From the NCBI GenBank assembly GCA_947500445.1, contig CANMSB010000003.1:62001-126000 (forward strand): a stretch of DNA of 64,000 nt, in the 5' to 3' direction. The notes below the pieces were generated by a model. That model made no database searches. It was not told where the DNA came from and worked only from the letters and a program-made list of their open reading frames with translations. The position numbers were made by a program, and so were the translations under genes. This DNA comes from an uncultured Flavobacteriaceae bacterium (lineage in GTDB: Bacteria > Bacteroidota > Bacteroidia > Flavobacteriales > Flavobacteriaceae). This document shows, in pieces, positions 1-8,173 of this stretch. Numbering within the stretch: position 1 is the stretch's first letter; each line of letters begins with the position of its first letter.

Positions 1-1
1 T

Positions 2-595
2 TATTTCAACGCACAGGAAGAGATCGATCTTATGGAGCGTTTGTTTTTTGATGCTTACCGCTTGGGGGAAGTGGCCAACGATATCACCCTGGCGGAACCC
101 GTGTTGCGAAATGCCCATATGGTAAGTGTGGATGCCCGGGCCGTTAGGTCGGGCGAGGTAGGGCATTCCGATAATTTCTCCCCCAACGGTTTTACCGGCC
201 GTGAGATCTGCGCGATCGCCAGATATGCAGGGCTGAGCGAGAACGTTACCGCTTTTGGTATCTATGAAATGGAGAACCAACAGCAGTCCGCCCAATTGGT
301 GGCACAAATACTATGGTATTTTATAGAGGGCCTGAATTTTCGCATGAAAGAGGCCCCGAATACCAACACTTCCGACTTCACAAAGTATACGGTTCCTACC
401 GATACCGAGCAGTTGGTCTTCTATAAAAGTCATCTTACCGAAAGATGGTGGGTAGAAGTCCCCTCAATTTTGTCTTCGCATACTAAAACAAATTCAACGG
501 CGTTATTACCATGCACTGAAAAGGACTATTTGGACGCTTGCGATCAGATCATTCCCGAAAGGTGGTTCAAAGCCTATAAGAAAGGTTTTAACTAA
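2..595 (+). CDS. Arginase-superfamily protein, formimidoylglutamase-like (5' end missing)
   Basis: The frame is open from the first codon at base 2, so the start lies upstream and only about 198 C-terminal residues are seen. The motifs SVDARAVRSGEVGHSDNFSP and PNGFTGREICAIARYAGL resemble the second half of ureohydrolases (arginase, agmatinase, formimidoylglutamase), where Asp residues bind the Mn pair. The VDA segment sits where arginases have an SxDxD-type metal motif but is less acidic, so catalysis is not certain. The family hydrolyses guanidino or formimino groups (arginine or histidine catabolism). From memory, flavobacterial genomes often carry such a gene just upstream of gldK, as here. 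The family is fairly sure, the substrate is not. Confidence 0.75.
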   Translation, partial: YFNAQEEIDLMERLFFDAYRLGEVANDITLAEPVLRNAHMVSVDARAVRSGEVGHSDNFSPNGFTGREICAIARYAGLSENVTAFGIYEMENQQQSAQLVAQILWYFIEGLNFRMKEAPNTNTSDFTKYTVPTDTEQLVFYKSHLTERWWVEVPSILSSHTKTNSTALLPCTEKDYLDACDQIIPERWFKAYKKGFN

Positions 596-718
596 TTGAT
601 TTTTTTTTAAAGGATAATGTAACTGCATACAATAATTTGCTCAAAACGTAGTTTTAGAGTGTAGAATAAAACCATTGTTTTCGCAGTTAATAACCAGAAT
701 CGAAATTTAACCTAAAGT

Positions 719-2089
719 ATGAAAAAGCTATTGTTATCATCTATAGCGTTTGTTTTTTTGCTCACTAGTTGTGGGTCCGGAACAAAAGGAGAGCTAGTTG
801 GAGCCCAAGGAAAAAAGTGGTATCCCGAAAAACCTTATGGAATGGAACTGATCCCTAGAGGGTCTTTCATCATGGGTAAGTCCGAGGAGGACCAGGCTAA
901 AGTATTGAACGCCCCTACGAAAACCGTTACGGTACGCTCGTTCTATATGGACGACACTGAAATTACCAATAGCGAATACCGTCAATTTGTGGAGTGGGTG
1001 AAAGATTCCATTACACGAACGCGTCTGGCCATGTTGGCAGATGAGTTGGGACTAGGGCCCGATGATGGTGGTATTGGGGAGTATGCGTTCAAAGACGCCG
1101 ATACGACCAAATCGTCCGCATACCAAAAGTACATGCTCGACAATTATGCGGGAATGGGTGAAACTGGTTTCGAAGGACGGGCATTGAATACTGACGAAGA
1201 TTTGGTATGGGAGACCAGCGAGTATCCCGACGAGTATTATGTTGAGGTAATGGATTCGTTATATATCCCTGAAGAGGAATCGTATAACGGACAACGTACC
1301 ATCGACGTTACCAAATTGAAATACAAGTATACATGGATGGATATCGAGGCTGCCGCACGTTCCAAAACAGGCCGAAGAAAAGACTTCATCCGACAGGAAG
1401 AACTTGAAATTTATCCCGATACAACGGTTTGGATCCGCGATTTCGAATACTCGTACAACGAGCCCATGCACAACGATTATTTCTGGCATGATGCATACAG
1501 CGATTATCCTGTGGTAGGGGTAAACTGGAAGCAGGCAAAAGCCTTCTGTAACTGGAGAACGAAGTTTAAGAACGATGACCAGAAAGATCGTGGCAAGCAG
1601 TTCGTAAACAAGTTCCGATTACCGACAGAGGCCGAATGGGAATATGCCGCTAGAGGTGGTATCGAAGGAGGTACCTACCCATGGGGCGGACCTTACGTGA
1701 TCAGTGATACCGGATGCTTTATGGCAAACTTCAAACCACAGCGTGGAGATTATGCCGCAGATGCCGCACTCTACACGGTAGAAGCCAAGTCCTATGAGCC
1801 CAACGATTTTAACTTGTACAACATGGCCGGTAACGTATCGGAATGGACAAATTCAAGCTATGATCCTAGTTCTTACGATTATGTATCTACAATGAACCCC
1901 AACGGTGGTGATGGCAGCAATGCCCGTAAAGTAATCCGTGGGGGATCTTGGAAAGATGTTGCTTACTTCTTACAGGTAAGTACCAGGGATTACGAATACT
2001 CCGACTCGGCGCGTAGTTATGTAGGTTTCCGTACCGTACAGGACTATATGGGCGAGGAAGATTCAACTAAAGGGAATAACGGATTATAA
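719..2089 (+). CDS. gldK: GldK, type IX secretion/gliding lipoprotein
   Basis: This 456-residue lipoprotein has a signal peptide ending in lipobox LLTSC (Cys at about 18). The body is a formylglycine-generating-enzyme/sulfatase-modifying-factor fold, with FRLPTEAEWEYAARGG, NMAGNVSEW and RKVIRGGSWKD as family hallmarks. In the type IX secretion system (T9SS), GldK and GldN form a ring at the periplasmic face of the outer membrane, coupled to the GldLM motor. Length and the gldKLMN order match the family, and no FGE-type enzymatic activity is implied. It is the first gene of the operon, with gldL 151 bp downstream. The recognition is firm. Confidence 0.97.
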   Translation: MKKLLLSSIAFVFLLTSCGSGTKGELVGAQGKKWYPEKPYGMELIPRGSFIMGKSEEDQAKVLNAPTKTVTVRSFYMDDTEITNSEYRQFVEWVKDSITRTRLAMLADELGLGPDDGGIGEYAFKDADTTKSSAYQKYMLDNYAGMGETGFEGRALNTDEDLVWETSEYPDEYYVEVMDSLYIPEEESYNGQRTIDVTKLKYKYTWMDIEAAARSKTGRRKDFIRQEELEIYPDTTVWIRDFEYSYNEPMHNDYFWHDAYSDYPVVGVNWKQAKAFCNWRTKFKNDDQKDRGKQFVNKFRLPTEAEWEYAARGGIEGGTYPWGGPYVISDTGCFMANFKPQRGDYAADAALYTVEAKSYEPNDFNLYNMAGNVSEWTNSSYDPSSYDYVSTMNPNGGDGSNARKVIRGGSWKDVAYFLQVSTRDYEYSDSARSYVGFRTVQDYMGEEDSTKGNNGL

Positions 2090-2240
2090 TATATAAATAA
2101 AAGTGTTAGGGAGGCACATATGGCAATTAACCGACCGGCACCTTTTCTTAAAATACGAATACACATTTCTAAATACCTAAATACAAACGTTAAACCAAAT
2201 ACTTATTATTAACATTAAACCTAAAATTAAATTTTAAATT

Positions 2241-2891
2241 ATGGCACAGTCAAAATCAACAAAGAAATTATTTAACATGGCCTATGGCCTTGGAGCATCG
2301 GTCGTTATTATTGGTGCATTATTCAAGATCCTTCACTGGGAACTTGGACCGCTGAATGGAGGAATACTTCTTGCTATAGGTCTTATTACAGAAGCGCTTA
2401 TTTTCGCCATTAGTGCATTTGAACCAGTAGACGATGAGTACGATTGGTCTTTGGTATATCCAGAATTGGCCGGTGGAGCTTCCTCAGGTCGTAGCAATGA
2501 AGTGGCCGAGATCAAAGAAGCTGAAGCTTCCTTATCCGCTAAATTGGACGAAATGTTAAAAGAAGCCGGTGTAGATGCCAACCTTATGGAAAGCCTTGGA
2601 TCTAGCATCAAGAACTTCGAAGGTGCTGCTAAGGGTATCGCTCCTACTGTAGACGCTATGGAGTCTACTCGCAAGTATTCTGAAGAAATGGTTCAGGCCG
2701 CAGCGCAAATGGAATCATTGAACAGCTTGTACAAAGTTCAATTGGAAAGTGCTAGCAAACAAGCTTCCGTAAACGAGGAAGTAGTTCAAAATGCATCTGC
2801 CCTTAAAGATCAAATGGAATCATTGGCCACAAACCTTTCTTCATTGAACGGTGTATACGGTGGAATGCTTTCTGCAATGACAAGAAACTAA
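2241..2891 (+). CDS. gldL: GldL, proton-driven motor component of T9SS
   Basis: A 216-residue inner-membrane protein with two transmembrane helices near the N-terminus (about residues 15-32 and 38-58), then an acidic cytoplasmic tail predicted to be helical. Glu51 lies in the second helix (GLITEALIFAIS) and matches the membrane-embedded Glu that is essential for proton-motive-force coupling in known GldL proteins. GldL pentamers surround a GldM dimer and power type IX secretion and gliding. The start is the first Met (MAQSKSTKKL). The gene lies 51 bp upstream of gldM. Confidence 0.97.
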   Translation: MAQSKSTKKLFNMAYGLGASVVIIGALFKILHWELGPLNGGILLAIGLITEALIFAISAFEPVDDEYDWSLVYPELAGGASSGRSNEVAEIKEAEASLSAKLDEMLKEAGVDANLMESLGSSIKNFEGAAKGIAPTVDAMESTRKYSEEMVQAAAQMESLNSLYKVQLESASKQASVNEEVVQNASALKDQMESLATNLSSLNGVYGGMLSAMTRN

Positions 2892-2942
2892 TTAGTTTTA
2901 TAGAACCCCAAATCAAATATTAATCAAAACTAATTAGAAAAC

Positions 2943-4502
2943 ATGGCAGGAGGAAAACAATCACCACGTCAGAAGATGGTCAACCTAATGTACTTGATCT
3001 TCATCGCGATGTTGGCACTGAACATGAGTAAAGAAGTACTCGCCGCTTTCGGGATTATGAACGAAAAGCTAGAGGCTTCCAATACGAAGACCATAGAGAA
3101 TAACGAAGCATACTTGGCGAATTTAGAGACGAAAGCGTCCGAAGATGCCGCCAAATATGATAAGCTCTATAAGGATGCGCAGAAAATAAAGGCGTTATCC
3201 AAAGACTATTACGACTATTTGTCCACCCTTAAAGAAGAGTTGATGAGCAAAACCGAGGATGCACGTGACTATGCCGTCATGGACAAGTCCGACTTTTTGG
3301 ATCAAAAGTTCTTTCAAGGGGACAACCTTGCCGAAGGTGGTAAGGAGTTTATGAAGCGTATCAACGATTACCGTACCCAAGTGGCCGCTATCGTACCTCA
3401 AGGAATCAAAGCTTCCGTAGAGGCACGATTCGAGACCGGCGATGCGAACGGTAAAGTAGAGAAGCGTGACGGAACCAAGCAGGATTGGATCAACTATCAC
3501 TACGAAGGTTTCCCACAAGTAGCTTCTTTGGCAAAATTGACCGCCCTACAGGCCGATATTCAAGCAACTGAAGAGTCTGCCTTGAAAGCCATGTTAGAAG
3601 GGGAATTGAGCAACCAGGTATCGTTGAAGAACTTTGCAACATCCTTATTGGGTAGCAAGTCCGCTTACTATGCCGGTGAAAAGTACGATGGAAAGATTGT
3701 GATCAGCAAAACCGATAAGTCATCGAAGCCCGTTAAGGCCGATTTGACCTTGGACGGTAGAAAACTTTCTGAAGGAACGGATTACCGTTTGGAAGAAGGT
3801 GGTGTAAAAATGTTGATCGGAACCGGATCTCCTGGAGACCACTTGGTAAAAGGAATGTTGTATTTTCAGCAAGATGGTGAAGAGATCGAAGTGCCTGTAG
3901 AAAATAGCTTTGCCGTAATCAGCAAGCCAAACTCTGCTTTGATCGCCGCCGACAAGATGAACGTTGTTTATCGAGGTGTTGCGAACCCAATGTCGATCTC
4001 CATACCAGGTATCCCGAACAACAAAGTGAGCGCTTCTGCTCCGGGACTTAGAAAGGTGAACGGTAGTAAGTACATCATGAACCCAGGAAAAGGTAGAACG
4101 GTAAAAATTGTTGCCTCAGGTGTATTGCCCGATGGACAACGTATCTCTACCCCTGCAGAATTCCGTATCAAGGATATTCCTAGACCATCCGGTTCGGTGA
4201 GCAAGCAAACAGGTAGCGTTAAGGTGCCACGTAAAAACTTGGAAATCGCTACTATCGGTGCAGCATTGGAAGATTTCGACTTTGATTTGAATTTGAAAGT
4301 AAGTGGATTCAAGATCAAAGTACCGGGACAGCCTACCGTAGCCGTTAGCGGTTCACGTTTGGATTCCAGGGCCAAGTCTGCCTTGAAAAGAGCTAAAAGA
4401 GGTGATGCCGTTCAGATATTCGATATCAACGCTTACATCACGAACAACAAAAGCTATAAGTTAAAGAAGGTTTCCCCAGTAGTGGTGGAGCTTACAAACT
4501 AA
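2943..4502 (+). CDS. gldM: GldM, periplasm-spanning T9SS motor shaft
   Basis: A 519-residue protein with one N-terminal transmembrane helix (about residues 15-35, NLMYLIFIAMLALNMSKEV) and a large periplasmic part. That part fits the D1-D4 domain layout of GldM, ending in beta-rich domains that contact the GldK/GldN ring. Together with GldL it forms the rotary motor that energises type IX secretion and surface gliding. The length equals that of characterised homologues. It is followed after 58 bp by gldN. No anomaly is visible. Confidence 0.97.
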   Translation: MAGGKQSPRQKMVNLMYLIFIAMLALNMSKEVLAAFGIMNEKLEASNTKTIENNEAYLANLETKASEDAAKYDKLYKDAQKIKALSKDYYDYLSTLKEELMSKTEDARDYAVMDKSDFLDQKFFQGDNLAEGGKEFMKRINDYRTQVAAIVPQGIKASVEARFETGDANGKVEKRDGTKQDWINYHYEGFPQVASLAKLTALQADIQATEESALKAMLEGELSNQVSLKNFATSLLGSKSAYYAGEKYDGKIVISKTDKSSKPVKADLTLDGRKLSEGTDYRLEEGGVKMLIGTGSPGDHLVKGMLYFQQDGEEIEVPVENSFAVISKPNSALIAADKMNVVYRGVANPMSISIPGIPNNKVSASAPGLRKVNGSKYIMNPGKGRTVKIVASGVLPDGQRISTPAEFRIKDIPRPSGSVSKQTGSVKVPRKNLEIATIGAALEDFDFDLNLKVSGFKIKVPGQPTVAVSGSRLDSRAKSALKRAKRGDAVQIFDINAYITNNKSYKLKKVSPVVVELTN

Positions 4503-4560
4503 TACTAATTACAATCCGGGCGGCTACCAGGCCGCTCGGTATTTTTAAACTAACGTAAAC

Positions 4561-5463
4561 ATGAATTGGAAGAATGTTTTAGTAATCGGAGCGGTAAGTA
4601 TGTTACCCATCTCCATGGCGGCGCAAGCCAACATCTTGAACGCCAAAAAGCCCGAGGAAATCGGAATGAAAACCGAAGCCCAAAAAGCTTTGGATAACGA
4701 CGCCCCTTTAGATTACGGCTATGTAGACGATAGGGACGTACTTTGGTCCAAGACCGTATGGGAAACCATCGATTTGGACGAACGTGTCAATTTTCCATTG
4801 TATTACCCTACCGACACCATCGATATCGGTGCCGACAGAAGGTCTTTATATGATGTACTGATCAAGAACATCAAAAACGGAAAGTTACAGGACGTTTATG
4901 TAGATTCCTATTTTACCGAAAAAAGGAAGTTTGGCGATCTTTCCGCTACGCTCCGAAAGGTAGATACTACCGATTACGGTTACGAGCAGATCAATGCCGG
5001 TGAAGAACTTTCTGCCGAATTCGTTCAGGAAAGAGAGTTGGGCGCCGCAGATATTGAGGAGTATCGTATTAAGGGAATGTGGTATTTTGACAAACGACAA
5101 GGAGAGTTGAAATATCGCTTATTGGGGATTGCCCCGGTAGCTCCCGATGTGAACTTTATCGACGATGAGTCTATGGACCTATCGGATGCCAAAGTAGAAC
5201 TTTTTTGGGTATGGTACCCTAGTGCGCGGCAAATTTTGCATGACGCCAAAGTATTCAACCAGAGAAATTCGGCACAACCGATCTCTTTTGATATGTTGTT
5301 GAACGCGAGAAGGTTCAATGGCGTCATCTATAGAGAGGACAATGTTCACGGTGATAGAAAAGTTAACGACTATATTGCCGACAATGCACTGTTTCAGTTG
5401 TTGGAGGCCAAACGAATTAAAGAGGTCATCCGCGATAGGGAACAGGACATGTGGGCCTATTAA
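4561..5463 (+). CDS. gldN: GldN, periplasmic ring component of T9SS
   Basis: A 300-residue exported protein with an N-terminal signal peptide (MNWKNVLVIGAVSMLPISMA, cleavage probably after AQA). The conserved core RDVLWSKTVWETIDLDERVN and the segment MWYFDKRQGELKYRLLGIAP are typical of GldN. It partners GldK in the periplasmic ring under the outer membrane. It closes the gldKLMN operon and a strong intrinsic terminator follows within 35 bp. Confidence 0.97.
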   Translation: MNWKNVLVIGAVSMLPISMAAQANILNAKKPEEIGMKTEAQKALDNDAPLDYGYVDDRDVLWSKTVWETIDLDERVNFPLYYPTDTIDIGADRRSLYDVLIKNIKNGKLQDVYVDSYFTEKRKFGDLSATLRKVDTTDYGYEQINAGEELSAEFVQERELGAADIEEYRIKGMWYFDKRQGELKYRLLGIAPVAPDVNFIDDESMDLSDAKVELFWVWYPSARQILHDAKVFNQRNSAQPISFDMLLNARRFNGVIYREDNVHGDRKVNDYIADNALFQLLEAKRIKEVIRDREQDMWAY

Positions 5464-5494
5464 GAGTAGCGTACATTCCAATTCAATAGTATAA

Positions 5495-5528
5495 AACGTT
5501 TCGACCTTTGGTCGGAACGTTTTTTTTG
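5495..5528 (+). terminator. Intrinsic terminator of gldKLMN
   Basis: A 12-bp stem (AACGTTTCGACC / GGTCGGAACGTT, one G-T pair) with a TTT loop is followed directly by seven T residues. It lies 32 bp after the gldN stop and isolates the T9SS operon from the repeat field downstream. Confidence 0.9.
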
Positions 5529-5555
5529 TGGTATACTGCGTAGCCGAAAATGGCA

Positions 5556-6523
5556 AGCCAGTTCAAGTGCCAAGTTCAAGCTAAAGTATCAAGTTCAAGC
5601 TCAAGTACGGGTCTTGTATCGGAGTTGACATTAGCGTTTGGGTTTGACATTTGTGTTTGAATTTGAGTTTGAACAGGTGTCTCTACAGGCGCGACATGAC
5701 ATCCATTTTTTCAATTGGCAGAAAGGCTCCTTTGTCCTTGTTCTTTTTTCTTTCAGCGTAGCGGTCTTTTTTTCAATGAACAATTAGCAATTATCAATAC
5801 GCAGTGGCAGTAATTAGTGGTGGGTAAAAAGTGGTTACTGGGTACTCCTCTAATTTGCGTTTGAATTTGAATTTGAATTTGACATTTGTGTTTGAATTTG
5901 ACATTTGTGTTTGAACTTGAACAGGTGTCTCGACAGGCTCGACATGACATCCATTTTTTCAATTGGCAGAAAGGCTCCTTTGTCCTTGTTCTTTTTTCTT
6001 TCAGCGTAGCGGTCTTTTTTTCAATGAACAATTAGCAATTATCAATACGCAGTGGCAGTAATTAGTGGTGGGTAAAAAGTGGTTACTGGGTACTCCTCGA
6101 ATTTTGAATTTGCGTTTGAGTTTGACATTTGCGTTTGAATTTGAATTTGAATTTGACATTTGTGTTTGAACTTGAACAGGTGTCTCTAAAGGCGCGACAT
6201 GACATCCATTTTTTCAATTGGCAGAAAGGTTCCTTTGTCCTTGTTCTTTTTTCTTTCAGCGTAGCGGTCTTTTTTTTAAGTAAATAGTATTTAATATTAA
6301 GTAGTTAGTACTGAGAGGCTTGAATTTGAACTTTCTTCTGGCGCAGCGGTCGTTTTTCAAGTGTCATTTCGCAGTAGCGGTTTGCGGTAATTAGTGGAAA
6401 GTAAAAAGTAAAAGTGGTTACTGGGTAATCCTCTAATTTTGAATTTGAATTTGACATTTGAGTTTGAACTTGATGCTTGAACTTGACACTTGAACTTGAC
6501 ACTTGACACTTGAACTTGAACTT
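5556..6523. repeat. Degenerate tandem repeat field (period about 250 bp) with inverted edges
   Basis: Two full copies and at least two partial ones of a roughly 250-bp unit are visible. The marker GAACAGGTGTCTC begins near 5671, 5919 and 6174. Each unit holds GACATGACATCCATTTTTTC, AGCGTAGCGGTC, then GGTAAAAAGTGGTTACTGGG. A fourth, decayed copy spans about 6333-6450. Units are joined by runs of TTTGAATTTGAA/TTTGACA hexamers that vary in number. The outer edges are inverted copies of each other: AAGTTCAAG-type repeats at 5560-5606 and CTTGAACTTGACA-type repeats at 6477-6523. No credible gene lies in this stretch. Confidence 0.85.
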
Positions 6524-6539
6524 ACCAAAGCCCTCCCGG

Positions 6540-6570
6540 TTGTCCCCGCAATGTCGATTCGTTACCTTTG
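6540..6570 (+). promoter_or_regulatory. Bacteroidota-type promoter very close to the start codon
   Basis: The -7 element TACCTTTG (6563-6570) fits TAnnTTTG, with a TTG about 20 bp upstream (6540-6542) as a weak -33 element. The ATG at 6575 is only 4 bp past the -7 element, so the transcript would be leaderless or nearly so. The promoter therefore supports 6575 as the start rather than the upstream TTG codon inside the repeat. Confidence 0.6.
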
Positions 6571-6574
6571 GCCC

Positions 6575-7639
6575 ATGGTGGATTATTTGGTAGTCGGTTT
6601 TGGTTTGGCAGGCGTTTCTTTCTGCGAAACTTTGGCGCAGCAGGGCAAAACGTTCATGGTGGTGAGCGATGCTTCGCAGACGGCCTCTCAGGTCGCAGCG
6701 GGCACTTACAATCCGGTAATCCTAAAACGGTTTACAATGGCATGGGACGCCGTGGAACAACTGCGATATGCACTGCCCTTTTACAAAGGATTGGAAACCA
6801 AATTGGGCGTGCACCTGAATTATAAAATGCCCGTTTACAGAAGGTTCGCTTCCATAGAAGAACAGAACATGTGGTTCGGGGCGGCAGATCGAGAAGGGTT
6901 ACGGGCCTTTTTATCCCTGGATTTGAAAACCAATACCAATACTGCGATAGACGCGCCATTTGGATATGGGGAAGTGCTAAAGACCGGCCGTATCGATTGC
7001 CCGGTATTATTGGAAGCCTATCGTCGGCATTTGATCGAAAAAAATGTCTTCTCGTTCCAGTCTTTCGATTTTGATGCCTTTACCATCCGCAACGGCCATG
7101 TTTCCTATAAAGGGGTGCATGCAAGGAATGTGGTGTTTTGCGAGGGCTACGGACTGCATAAAAACCCGTATTTTAACTATTTGCCGTTAACGGGCACCAA
7201 AGGGGAGTACCTTACCGTAAAAGCCCCGCTTTTAAAAATGGAGCATGCCGTAAAGGCGAGCATCTTTTGCATGCCGTTGCCGACGGCCGACCATTATTTG
7301 GTTGGGGCCACTTATAAATGGAAGGACAAGACCAACACGCCTACCGCGGCCGTACGGTGGGAACTACAGGAGAAACTGGAACATTTTTTAAAATGTGATT
7401 ATGAGGTCGTGGATCATACGGCGGGCATACGCCCTACAGTAGTCGATAGAAGGCCATTGGTGGGCAAACATCCCGTTTATGGACAACTTCATGTGCTAAA
7501 CGGTTTTGGGTCCCGTGGGGTGTTGGTGGGGCCTACCGCCGCCAAGATACTGTTGCGGCACATTGAGGCCGATGAAACCATACCGCAGGAAATGGATATC
7601 CAACGCTTTACGAAGAAATACTATCCAGATCTCCTTTAG
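6575..7639 (+). CDS. FAD-dependent oxidoreductase of the D-amino-acid oxidase (DAO) family
   Basis: A 354-residue protein starting MVDYLVVGFGLAGVSF, with the Rossmann dinucleotide motif GxGxxG-like GFGLAG at residues 8-13. A second hallmark, GIRPTVVDRRPLVGKHP followed by LHVLNGFGSRGVLVGP near the C-terminus, is the FAD-binding end of DAO-family oxidoreductases. The substrate, probably an amine or amino acid, cannot be told from sequence. The start is set by the promoter 4 bp upstream; an in-frame extension to 6503 would translate repeat DNA and is rejected. The 3' end overlaps the convergent DUF983 gene by 32 bp. Confidence 0.85.
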   Translation: MVDYLVVGFGLAGVSFCETLAQQGKTFMVVSDASQTASQVAAGTYNPVILKRFTMAWDAVEQLRYALPFYKGLETKLGVHLNYKMPVYRRFASIEEQNMWFGAADREGLRAFLSLDLKTNTNTAIDAPFGYGEVLKTGRIDCPVLLEAYRRHLIEKNVFSFQSFDFDAFTIRNGHVSYKGVHARNVVFCEGYGLHKNPYFNYLPLTGTKGEYLTVKAPLLKMEHAVKASIFCMPLPTADHYLVGATYKWKDKTNTPTAAVRWELQEKLEHFLKCDYEVVDHTAGIRPTVVDRRPLVGKHPVYGQLHVLNGFGSRGVLVGPTAAKILLRHIEADETIPQEMDIQRFTKKYYPDLL

Positions 7640-8021
7640 CGGCCCCGGCGTCGTAGCGCACAAAAACATTGATCCATATGTTTCTGGACAATCGTATGAT
7701 TACCGGCATAAAAACGACTAGGGTAGCAACGATTGCCAAGAAAGATTTTATGAGGGACGCTCCCATGATAAGGTTACTGATAACAAAGGCCGCTACGGCA
7801 AAAGCAATGCCCACACCATAACTGACATACATGGATCCATAGAAAAAAGAGGGTTCCATTTTATACTTTAAGCCACAACTGCTGCAGCGTTCGTGCATTT
7901 TAAAAAGATGGTTGGGCCGGTACGGATTTTTGGATTCATACATGCTTTCTTTATGGCATCTTGGACAAGTTCCTGTTAAAATACTATAGATTTTGTATCC
8001 TTTTTTTAACATTTGCAGCAT
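7608..8021 (-). CDS. DUF983 zinc-ribbon membrane protein
   Basis: A 137-residue protein with an N-terminal zinc ribbon built from CPRCH (about 19-23) and CSSCG (about 46-50), then two transmembrane helices (about 68-90 and 93-110). This layout defines DUF983, a family common in Bacteroidota and Alphaproteobacteria with no established function. It is transcribed from its own promoter, with TACCTTTG 7 bp before the ATG. Its tail overlaps the convergent oxidoreductase gene. Confidence 0.85.
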   Translation of the reverse strand: MLQMLKKGYKIYSILTGTCPRCHKESMYESKNPYRPNHLFKMHERCSSCGLKYKMEPSFFYGSMYVSYGVGIAFAVAAFVISNLIMGASLIKSFLAIVATLVVFMPVIIRLSRNIWINVFVRYDAGAAKGDLDSISS

Positions 8022-8028
8022 CTTTGTA

Positions 8029-8036
8029 CAAAGGTA
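8029..8036 (-). promoter_or_regulatory. -7 promoter element of the DUF983 gene
   Basis: On the minus strand TACCTTTG lies 7 bp upstream of the ATG at 8021, the same close spacing as at 6563. This fits the Bacteroidota TAnnTTTG consensus. A clear -33 element was not seen. Confidence 0.55.
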
Positions 8037-8173
8037 CTGAACCTTGTGATTTTAATCGGTTATCAAGGTTATATTACCAACGATTTAACAAGGTGGTTCA
8101 GACCGCTTCAACAAGTAAAAAAACGTGTGGTATAATGCTACCGCGCAAGTCCCGATAAAATAACCAAGGCACT

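Noticed and set aside
5753-6031. 92-aa frame in the repeat field
   Set aside because: Composed of repeat translation (KFKHKCQIQIQIQ); not a gene.
5540-6520. CRISPR-like array of short repeats
   Set aside because: The short TTTGAA/TTTGACA units are direct hexamer tracts without unique spacers of constant length, the larger unit is about 250 bp, and no cas gene is present.
6503-6574. Upstream TTG start for the oxidoreductase
   Set aside because: The extra 24 residues are encoded by the repeat edge and precede the promoter; the Rossmann motif is correctly placed from 6575.
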